Of a stretch of DNA of 41,663 nt, positions 25,353 to 31,727 are shown one piece after another; position 1 is the stretch's first letter, and the number at the start of each line of letters is the position of its first letter. Source of the stretch: Sinorhizobium americanum (GTDB taxonomy: Bacteria > Pseudomonadota > Alphaproteobacteria > Rhizobiales > Rhizobiaceae); assembly GCF_001651855.1 (NCBI RefSeq), contig NZ_LNQC01000060.1:1-41663 (forward strand), in the 5' to 3' direction. The notes under the pieces are model-generated. The model worked only from the letters and a program-made list of their open reading frames with translations, made no database searches and had not been told where the DNA came from. The translations under genes were made by a program, and so were the position numbers.

Positions 25353-26309
25353 ATGAGTGCGTTCGACCCCTTCGAAGACTTCGGCGACGCCGAGGAGATC
25401 GCCGAGCGGCTCACCGACGCAGACCCGGCCGTACGCAGGCTCGCGGTGATTGATCTTGCCGAAACTGCAAGCATCGACGTGCTGCCACATCTCTTGGCCG
25501 CTGGCGAGGATCACGATGCGAGCGTGCGCTTGCAGGTGGCGATCGCGCTTGGCGAGTTCGAGACGCGCGATGCCGCGAGAGCCCTCGCCAAGCTGGTGAA
25601 GGATGACGACCCATCGGTCGCACAAGCAGCGGCGGATAGTCTTGCTGAGGTCAAGGACCCGGCAGCGGCAGCGGAAATCCTGCCTTCCCTTAGCCACCCA
25701 AGCGCCTTTGTCCGTGCCGCGTTGTTTCGGGGGTTGAGAGCGCTGCGCTCGTCTTCATCGCTCGGGCCGGCGCTTGGCGCAATGCGCGACGCGGATCCGA
25801 ACGTCAGGGCCGAGGCCCTTGCCGTCATTGCCTACCTCAAGCTCGAGGAGACCCTGCCGTCGCTGATCGATGCGACGTGCGACGCCGACGCGAGCGTCCG
25901 GGCCGTCGCCGTCGACGCATTGACCTTCACGACGAAAGCCGCAGCCCGTGCCGCCGTGGCCGCCGCTCTTAGCGACGAGAACTGGCAAGTCAGGGCGGCC
26001 GCGGCGGAATCGCTCGGCCGCATCGGTCGGGTCTGCGACGCTGACGTGCTGGTGAAAGGTCTTGGCGATGAATACTGGCAGGTCCAGCAGAAAAGCCTCG
26101 GCGCGTTGGGCAAGCTCAAGGTGCAGACGGCGGTCCCGGCCATAGCGCAACTGCTCGAAAGCGAGATCCCGGCTCTGCGTAAAGAGGCGGCCGCCGCACT
26201 CGGCGAGATCGCTGATCCCGCCGCACGGGAGTCGCTGATGGAACTTGCATCCGATGCCGATCCGGACGTGCGCAAGACGGTTCGCTGGGCACTTACAAAG
26301 CTAGGGTAG
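25353..26309 (+). CDS. HEAT-repeat protein
   Basis: A 318-residue solenoid built almost wholly of HEAT/PBS-lyase-type repeats of about 31 residues. Recurring units include DPAVRRLAVIDLAET, DASVRLQVAIALGEF, ENWQVRAAAAESLGRIG, EYWQVQQKSLGALGKLK and DPDVRKTVRWALTKLG. The surface is acidic, rich in D and E. There is no signal peptide or membrane segment. HEAT proteins of this sort act as scaffolds or in cofactor attachment, for example bilin lyases. Its start lies one base after the ferredoxin stop. The likely role is docking or assembly of the flavoprotein/ferredoxin pairs; that is inferred only from position. Confidence 0.88.
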   Translation: MSAFDPFEDFGDAEEIAERLTDADPAVRRLAVIDLAETASIDVLPHLLAAGEDHDASVRLQVAIALGEFETRDAARALAKLVKDDDPSVAQAAADSLAEVKDPAAAAEILPSLSHPSAFVRAALFRGLRALRSSSSLGPALGAMRDADPNVRAEALAVIAYLKLEETLPSLIDATCDADASVRAVAVDALTFTTKAAARAAVAAALSDENWQVRAAAAESLGRIGRVCDADVLVKGLGDEYWQVQQKSLGALGKLKVQTAVPAIAQLLESEIPALRKEAAAALGEIADPAARESLMELASDADPDVRKTVRWALTKLG

Positions 26310-26330
26310 ATCTCTCGCGCAAGGGCGGCG

Positions 26331-27134
26331 TCAGGCGCCGCCCTTCGATACCATGTTCATAAGCTTGTGCGGGCGCTCGATGCGGATATGCCGCGGCGTC
26401 ACCGTAACCAGACCCTCCTTCTGGAAGCGCTTCATCATCATCGTGACCCATTGACGCGTTGATCCGACCATGGCGGCAATCTGGTCGTGTGTCACCTTGG
26501 CATTGATGATCACCGCCTGCCCGTCGCGCACGCCATGAAGCTGTCCGAGATTGGTGAGGAACTGCGCCAGGCGTTCGATGACCGATCGCGTCCCGAGCAT
26601 CTGGGCCATGGCGGAATAGCATTTGCCCTTCGCGGCCAATCCCTGCAGAAGACAGAGGGCGAAACTCGGAAGTTCAACGACGAGTTTTCTGAGCGCGGAG
26701 GCCGGTAGGAACAGGATCTCGCAATCGCTGAGTGCCTCGCCGGACCAGATATGCGTGCCGCCTCCTGTCATTTCCGGGCCGCCGATGAAGTGCCCGTCCG
26801 TCCAATAGGCAAGTGTGATCTCACGGCCTGACGGAGCGGTATAGAAGACCCGAACCTGACCGGTCTTGATGATGAATATGCCGTCGTGGCTGTCGCCCTG
26901 GGCGAAGATTGCCGCACCGCTCGAGAAGGCTAAGTGCCGGCCATGGCTGTTGAGCCTTGCCCATTCCTCCGGCTTCAAAGCGTCGAGGAAATGGGCGCCC
27001 TCGTCCAATCCGTCGACGCTTTCGCTCAGGAACAGTGCCTGGTAGCCGGGCAGGATGACCGGGTCTGGAAGCTCCGGCGGCAGTTCCGGCCGTCGATCTT
27101 TCCCAATATTCTCGGTGCGTAGTTCCAGGCTCAT
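26331..27134 (-). CDS. Crp/Fnr family transcriptional regulator
   Basis: A 267-residue regulator. A roughly 45-residue N-terminal extension precedes the cyclic-nucleotide-binding beta-barrel (GAAIFAQGDSHDGIFIIKTGQVRVFY), then a long dimer helix (AKGKCYSAMAQMLG). The winged helix-turn-helix reads THDQIAAMVGSTRQWVTMMMKRFQKEG. It has no FNR-type N-terminal cysteine cluster, so oxygen sensing through 4Fe-4S is unlikely, and the ligand is unknown. It is convergent with the HEAT gene (22 bases) and divergent from the NosL-fused importer across 340 bases containing palindromes. It is the only regulator in the window and is well placed to control both flanking units. Confidence 0.93.
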   Translation of the reverse strand: MSLELRTENIGKDRRPELPPELPDPVILPGYQALFLSESVDGLDEGAHFLDALKPEEWARLNSHGRHLAFSSGAAIFAQGDSHDGIFIIKTGQVRVFYTAPSGREITLAYWTDGHFIGGPEMTGGGTHIWSGEALSDCEILFLPASALRKLVVELPSFALCLLQGLAAKGKCYSAMAQMLGTRSVIERLAQFLTNLGQLHGVRDGQAVIINAKVTHDQIAAMVGSTRQWVTMMMKRFQKEGLVTVTPRHIRIERPHKLMNMVSKGGA

Positions 27135-27165
27135 GATGACTTCCCTCTTCAGTCCCCGGATAAAA

Positions 27166-27188
27166 CTATATAGAATCTATCTAATATA
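27166..27188 (-). promoter_or_regulatory. AT-rich promoter-like sequence of the Crp/Fnr gene
   Basis: Read on the minus strand, ATAGATTCTATATAG contains both TAGATT and CTATAT; the latter equals the rhizobial -10 consensus. It lies about 32 bases before the regulator's start codon. ATAG-AAT-CTAT (27170-27180) is an inverted repeat. It may be the promoter, a binding site of the shared TAGATT type, or both. Confidence 0.45.
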
Positions 27189-27274
27189 AAGGAAAATCAT
27201 TGCTCTTTTCCGGAGGAGCTTGGACGTTTGTCCCGCTACCACCACCGGCCGGGATGCCTATGCCGCAGCTAACA

Positions 27275-27289
27275 GCTTATTACATAAGC
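27275..27289. promoter_or_regulatory. GCTTAT-TAC-ATAAGC palindrome
   Basis: Six-base perfect arms around a three-base centre, in the divergent region between the regulator and the importer. A further GCTTAT half-site occurs at about 27353. Its size and symmetry suit a dimeric regulator; the Crp/Fnr-type protein next door is the obvious candidate, although the sequence is not the classic TTGAT-N4-ATCAA. Confidence 0.5.
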
Positions 27290-27325
27290 AAAAATCCGGG
27301 TTAGTAGCCGAACGCTTGCGCCAAA

Positions 27326-27339
27326 GTGCCGGCCGGCAC
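27326..27339. repeat. 14-base GC palindrome
   Basis: GTGCCGGCCGGCAC is a perfect uninterrupted palindrome, 50 bases after the AT-rich palindrome and 136 bases before the importer gene. With no loop it is unlikely to form an RNA hairpin; it could be a protein site or a chance GC-rich palindrome. Confidence 0.35.
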
Positions 27340-27474
27340 GCCGCAAATAATTGCTTATCCCGCTTTGACAGCCGCCTCATAAATTCGCTCGACAGCGGTT
27401 CGGCGATCGACACTGGGGTCAGTCAACTGGAAGCCGGCGGGCAAGAACCCGCGGCACGACTATGGGATAGAACC

Positions 27475-28887
27475 ATGAACTTGCGCACACATCTCGTGGC
27501 CCTTGCCTTGGCGGCAACCGGCTTTGCTTCAACCGCCCAGGCCGAGACCATCCGGGTGGCGATCGGCACTCAGGATACGACCATCAACACCGCGACCGGC
27601 GGCCTGCTCATCCGCGAGCTGAAGCTGCTTGAAAAATATCTTCCGCATGACGGCAAGTACAAGGACGCCACCTACGACATTCAATGGAAGAACTTCACGA
27701 GTGGCGCACCGATCACCAACGAGCAGATCGCCGGCAAGCTCGACTTCGGGGTGATGGCGGATTTTCCCGGCTCCTTCAACGGCCTCGCGCACCTCAAGGC
27801 CGGACGGAAGAGCCTGTTCATCACCGTCCTTTCGGGTAGCGTGAACGGTAGCGGCAACGGCATTGTCGTGCCCACGGATTCGCCGATCCAGTCGCTTCCT
27901 GAATTGAAGGGCAAGACGATCTCGGTGCCGTTTGCCTCCACCTCGCACGGCATGCTGCTTCGCGCTGTCAAGGCGCAGGGATGGGACGCGGAGAGCGACG
28001 TGAGCATCATCACCCAGGCTCCCGAGGTCGCCGGCGCCGCACTCAAGGCAAACCAGATCGAGGCCCATGCCGATTTCGTTCCCTTCGCCGAGCTCTTCCC
28101 GTGGCGCGGCTTTGCCCGAAAGATTTATGATGGCTCGCAGGCGAAGACGCCGACCTTTCATGGCGCTCTGGTCGACGCCTCCTATGCGGAAAAATATCCG
28201 GAAATCGTCGTCGCCTATCTTCGCGCTGCGATCGAGGCGGATCAGCTGATCGCCAAGGAGCCTGAGAAATACAGCGAGCTGATCGGCAAGGTCACCGGTG
28301 TCGAGGCCGAGGTCGACTATCTGTTCCACGGTCCTCTCGGACTGCAGACCCGCGACCTCACATGGAAACCTCAGTATCGGCAGGCCGTCGCCACGGCCAT
28401 CGAAACCCTAAAGTCTCTCAAGAAGGCGGACGGATCGCTGGACGTCGACAGCTTCGTCGACGACCGCTTCATTCGCGCTGCGTTCAAGGCGTCGGGCCTC
28501 GATTACGAGGCGGCCCTCAAGAACTATGAGCAGTTGCCGCTTACAGCCAAGGATGCTGCCACCAGCGAGCCAATCAAGGATCCGAAGCGCGTCGCCGAGA
28601 TCTGGGTCGATGGAGAACCGCAGGTCAGGCACTATGCCTCGCCCGAAAACGCGCTGAAGGCCCTCAAGGCGATAGAAGGAGATGGCAAGGCGATCCGGGT
28701 CTTCTACGCCCAGGATCGCGAGAGCGGAATCAAGCTCATCGGCGAGCAGGCCTGGTTCGTGCGTGCCGACAGCGGCGAGGTCAGCGCGTTCTTCCTCAAG
28801 GAAAATGCGGAAAGCTGGGCAAAGGCACATGGCGGAAACGTGCTTGACTTTACCGGCGTGAAATCGTCGATCCTGGCAAGCAACTGA
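27475..28887 (+). CDS. SsuA/NitT-type substrate-binding protein with C-terminal NosL-like domain
   Basis: A 470-residue fusion. Residues 1-24 are a signal peptide (ending AQA-ETIRVAIG). Residues ~25-371 are an NMT1/SsuA/TauA-type binding protein: DFGVMADFPGSFNG, GNGIVVPTDSPIQSLPELKGKTISVPFASTSHGMLLRAV, and HADFVPFAELFPWRGF. Residues ~372-470 resemble NosL, the periplasmic copper protein of nitrous oxide reductase clusters: AEIWVDGEPQVRHYASPENAL, IRVFYAQDRESG, EQAWFVRAD and WAKAHGGNVLDF follow the NosL pattern. The domain contains no Cys or Met, so NosL's copper-binding residues seem lost. The start at 27475 is chosen for the signal peptide and GGGATAG. The substrate may be a sulfonate, sulfate ester or metal-linked compound; unresolved. 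Confidence 0.88.
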   Translation: MNLRTHLVALALAATGFASTAQAETIRVAIGTQDTTINTATGGLLIRELKLLEKYLPHDGKYKDATYDIQWKNFTSGAPITNEQIAGKLDFGVMADFPGSFNGLAHLKAGRKSLFITVLSGSVNGSGNGIVVPTDSPIQSLPELKGKTISVPFASTSHGMLLRAVKAQGWDAESDVSIITQAPEVAGAALKANQIEAHADFVPFAELFPWRGFARKIYDGSQAKTPTFHGALVDASYAEKYPEIVVAYLRAAIEADQLIAKEPEKYSELIGKVTGVEAEVDYLFHGPLGLQTRDLTWKPQYRQAVATAIETLKSLKKADGSLDVDSFVDDRFIRAAFKASGLDYEAALKNYEQLPLTAKDAATSEPIKDPKRVAEIWVDGEPQVRHYASPENALKALKAIEGDGKAIRVFYAQDRESGIKLIGEQAWFVRADSGEVSAFFLKENAESWAKAHGGNVLDFTGVKSSILASN

Positions 28888-28895
28888 GGCCACCG

Positions 28896-29681
28896 ATGAC
28901 CGGCTCCCTCATCGGACATTGGCTGCGCCGGGCCGGCTCGCTCGCCATCTGCCTCTTCGTTTGGCAGATGGCGTCCAGCCTCAAGGTGAGTCTCGGCATC
29001 GTTACCTTCGAGAATGTGCCGTCGCCGGTGGATGTGGTTATCGCAATGCTCGATTTCCTTGCCTCGCCGCGGCTTTTCGCCCATGTCTCGAGCAGTCTTG
29101 GACGGGTCTTTGCAGGCTATGCGATCGCGGCTGCCGTCGGAGTCGCGCTCGGCCTCATCATTGGACGCTTTCGCGTTCTCGGGGATTTTCTGCAGACGCC
29201 TCTCGAACTGTTGCGGCCGATCCCTGCCGTCGCGTGGATCCCGCTCGCGGTTCTGATGTTCCCATCGTCGGAACTCTCGATGATCTTCATCACCTTCACC
29301 GGGGCTTTGTTTCCAATCGTCATCAACACGGTCCATGGCGTGGAAAGTGTCGATCCGCGGCTGATCGCCTCGGCCAGGAGCCTCGGAAGCACCCGCGCCG
29401 CCATGCTGTTCGAGGTCATCATTCCGGGTGCGGCGCCGAATATCGTCACAGGGCTGGTGATCGGCATGGGAACGTCATGGTTCTGCCTCGTCACGGCGGA
29501 GATGATCTCCGGCCAGTTCGGCATCGGCTACTACACCTGGGAATCCTACACCTTGCAGAACTATCCCGAGATCATCGTCGGCATGGTCGTGATCGGGCTG
29601 CTCGGCATGGCGAGCAGTGCGCTCCTCAAGGCGGCGGGGACCGCACTCCTGCCATGGAACAAGAAGGAAGGCCGTCAATGA
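28896..29681 (+). CDS. SsuC/TauC-type ABC transporter permease
   Basis: A 261-residue BPD_transp_1 permease. The NVPSPVDVVIAMLDFL periplasmic loop, the ELLRPIPAVAWIPLAVLMF helix and the EAA loop RLIASARSLGSTRAAMLFEVIIPGAAPNIVTGL place it in the sulfonate/nitrate/taurine group. EMISGQFGIGYYTWESYTLQNYPEIIVGM is the usual C-terminal signature. It starts eight bases after the NosL-fused binding protein and overlaps the ATPase start by four bases. Confidence 0.92.
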   Translation: MTGSLIGHWLRRAGSLAICLFVWQMASSLKVSLGIVTFENVPSPVDVVIAMLDFLASPRLFAHVSSSLGRVFAGYAIAAAVGVALGLIIGRFRVLGDFLQTPLELLRPIPAVAWIPLAVLMFPSSELSMIFITFTGALFPIVINTVHGVESVDPRLIASARSLGSTRAAMLFEVIIPGAAPNIVTGLVIGMGTSWFCLVTAEMISGQFGIGYYTWESYTLQNYPEIIVGMVVIGLLGMASSALLKAAGTALLPWNKKEGRQ

Positions 29682-30505
29682 ACATCCAGAAGCGCATAGC
29701 CGGTGCTGCGACCGGACGAGTCGAGGCCGAGCACGTTTCGATCAGGCTTGGCCGCGGCAGCACGATGTTCGAAGCCGTCAGCGATGTCAGCTTCGAGGTT
29801 TCGCCCGGCGAGTTCGTTTGCCTCCTGGGTCCCTCCGGCTGTGGCAAATCCACGCTGCTCGGTGCATTGGCAGGGCATATCATTCCGGCCGCGGGCAGGC
29901 TCTCGGTCGATGGTCTAGCCGTTAACGGCCCCGATCCGGAGCGCGGCATCGTTTTTCAGCACCACACGCTTTTTCCCTGGAAGAATGCCCGCGACAACGT
30001 CGCTTTCGGTCCGAAGATGCGCGGCATTGGGCGTTCGGAGAGGAGGCTCGAAGCGGAGAGGGTGCTCGATCTGGTCGGCTTGAGCGGGTTTGCCGATCGT
30101 TATCCGTCCGAGCTTTCCGGCGGTATGCAGCAGCGTGTGGAGATCGCGCGCGTCCTCATCAACCAGCCGAAGCTCCTGCTGATGGACGAACCCTTCGGAG
30201 CACTGGATGCATTGACGAGGCTCAGGATGCAGGAACTGTTGCTCGAAATCTGGGAGCAGTTCCGCAAGACCATCGTCTTCGTCACCCATGACATCGACGA
30301 AGCCTTGTTGCTTGCAGACCGCATCATCGTCATGCAGGCGCAGCCCGGCCGGATTCACGAAGAAATCAAAGTCCCCTTTGACAGACCGAGAACCACAAAG
30401 ATCATCGCATCAAGCGAGTTCATGCGCCTGAAACGGCGCTGCCTGCACTTGCTTCACAGCGACAGGCGAGGGGACACCCTGGCCCGACTTTCGCCGCTCG
30501 GCTAG
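29678..30505 (+). CDS. SsuB/TauB-type ABC transporter ATPase
   Basis: A 275-residue ATPase. Walker A is GPSGCGKSTLLGALAG (about residues 52-67), the Q-loop VFQHHTLFPWKNA, signature LSGGMQQRVEIARVLI, Walker [18 protein letters not shown]-loop THDIDEALLLADR. The Q-loop LFPW places it with SsuB/TauB/NrtD importers. The ATG at 29678 overlaps the permease stop by four bases (ATGA). A much longer open frame on this strand from 28919 is only out-of-frame permease sequence and is rejected. A 203-base gap with its own promoter follows before the next operon. Confidence 0.92.
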   Translation: MNIQKRIAGAATGRVEAEHVSIRLGRGSTMFEAVSDVSFEVSPGEFVCLLGPSGCGKSTLLGALAGHIIPAAGRLSVDGLAVNGPDPERGIVFQHHTLFPWKNARDNVAFGPKMRGIGRSERRLEAERVLDLVGLSGFADRYPSELSGGMQQRVEIARVLINQPKLLLMDEPFGALDALTRLRMQELLLEIWEQFRKTIVFVTHDIDEALLLADRIIVMQAQPGRIHEEIKVPFDRPRTTKIIASSEFMRLKRRCLHLLHSDRRGDTLARLSPLG

Positions 30506-30653
30506 GTCCGCCCGGCGTGGGCGCCTCGAATGTCTGACGTCGATCGGTTAGCACGGGCAGGAGGCTGAGGACGGTAAACGCCTCTTCAATCGGCGGTAGA
30601 AGCGACAACTTTCCTCATTCGCAGGCGCAAACAGAACCGCATTTCTTAAAGTG

Positions 30654-30666
30654 CATAAAATTTATG
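30654..30666. promoter_or_regulatory. CATAAA-A-TTTATG palindrome before the S-alkylcysteine-type operon
   Basis: A 13-base palindrome (one-base centre), extended imperfectly to TGCATAAAATTTATGTA, lies 42 bases before the first gene of the large operon that follows. It is the only AT-rich patch in the 203-base gap and likely overlaps the promoter. It is unlike the TAGATT motif seen further left, which suggests a different regulator. Confidence 0.5.
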
Positions 30667-30708
30667 TATTAACTGGAGTTCAGTCCTGGCGGAAACCGGA
30701 ACAGCTCC

Positions 30709-31704
30709 ATGGCCTACCAGCTCAGCCTGCTCGACAAGAGCCCCCTCGATGAAGGAAAAACGGCCGCCGATGCGCTGCAGGCAACGGCCGCGCTCGCAGC
30801 CAGGGCAGAGGAATTGGGCTATTGCCGGTTCTGGGTTGCTGAACATCATAACATGGCGGGTCTTGCAAGTTCGGCGCCGGAAACGCTGATCGCCTATCTC
30901 CTTGCGAGGACGTCCAGGATCCGCGTCGGATCAGGCGGTGTGATGCTGCAGCACTACAGCACCTACAAGGTGGCTGAGACCTTCAACCTTCTCGCCACGC
31001 TTGCGCCCGGACGCGTCGACCTAGGCGTCGGCAAGGCGCCGGGCGGCTTGCCCCTTGCGACGCGGGCGCTTCAGGCGGCGGTCGATCCTTCGCGCCGGCA
31101 AAGCTTTGCCGAGCAGCTTGCCGATCTCAACCGCTATCTTGATCCGGACGAGGGTCGGGACGGCGGTCTATTCGCGACCCCTTTGCCGCCAACCGCGCCG
31201 GACCGCTTCCTGCTCGGAGCCGGCGTGGAGAGCGCCAGGCTCGCGGCCGAAAAGGGCTGGAAGCTCGTCTTCGCCGGGCACCTGAACGGCGATCCGGACA
31301 ATCTAGAGAAGACGTTCAAGGCCTACGAACAGGCGTCCGGTGGTGACCGACCGATCCTGGCGCTCGCGGCGCTCGCGGCAGAAACCGAGGGTGGGGCACG
31401 CGAGCGCGTCGCGGGCGTGAAAATCTTCAAGGTTTTCCTTGCCGACGGCCAGAGCGTCAATGTCGGCAGCGAGGAACAGGCCGCGGAATTCGCCCGTCAG
31501 GCCGGTGTTGCCGAATACCGCATCGAGGAGAAAACCCCGAGCGTGGTCCACGGGACGGCGCAGCAGGTGCACGACGAGCTCGATGCATTGCACCAGCGCC
31601 ACGGCGTGACGGAATTCATCATCGATACCCCCGCCGTCGGTGCCGCCGAGCGCCTCACCTCCATCGAGCTCATCGCCAGAGCGCGGCTTTCCCTCGCCGC
31701 CTGA
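30709..31704 (+). CDS. MsnO8-type luciferase-like flavin-dependent oxidoreductase
   Basis: A 331-residue luciferase-like monooxygenase of the MsnO8/YtmO kind. The N-terminus SLLDKSPLDEGKTAADAL, FWVAEHHNMAGLASSAPE, VGSGGVMLQHYSTYKVAE and GRVDLGVGKAPGG are hallmark segments; the HHN motif is conserved in this group. These enzymes use FMNH2 and oxygen on unidentified small substrates. It opens a run of eight or more same-strand genes with short gaps; the next gene begins 23 bases on. B. subtilis ytmO, in the S-alkylcysteine-related ytm operon, is of the same general type. Confidence 0.9.
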   Translation: MAYQLSLLDKSPLDEGKTAADALQATAALAARAEELGYCRFWVAEHHNMAGLASSAPETLIAYLLARTSRIRVGSGGVMLQHYSTYKVAETFNLLATLAPGRVDLGVGKAPGGLPLATRALQAAVDPSRRQSFAEQLADLNRYLDPDEGRDGGLFATPLPPTAPDRFLLGAGVESARLAAEKGWKLVFAGHLNGDPDNLEKTFKAYEQASGGDRPILALAALAAETEGGARERVAGVKIFKVFLADGQSVNVGSEEQAAEFARQAGVAEYRIEEKTPSVVHGTAQQVHDELDALHQRHGVTEFIIDTPAVGAAERLTSIELIARARLSLAA

Positions 31705-31727
31705 CCATTCGCAGAAGGATCATTGCG

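Larger units (their letters stand above)
27135..27474. other. 340-base divergent control region
   Basis: No gene is supported between the Crp/Fnr regulator (-) and the importer (+). It contains an AT-rich patch at 27155-27195, the palindrome GCTTAT-TAC-ATAAGC and the 14-base palindrome GTGCCGGCCGGCAC. An in-frame extension of the importer gene back to 27220 lacks a signal peptide and a ribosome site. The region is longer than needed for simple promoters and probably holds several regulatory sites. Confidence 0.5.

Noticed and set aside
23657..25474. 605-codon open frame antisense to the AprA-like gene
   Set aside because: High-GC shadow of the real gene. The + strand has FAD motifs, ribosome site and operon spacing; the antisense product has no domain.
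27475..28887. Part of a nitrous oxide reductase (nos) cluster
   Set aside because: Only the C-terminal domain resembles NosL, it lacks Cys and Met ligands, and no nosZ/R/D/F/Y genes are present.
28919..29677. Long frame in front of the ATPase at 29678
   Set aside because: Out-of-frame reading of the permease gene 28896-29681; no homology before the ATG at 29678, which has the standard ATGA overlap.
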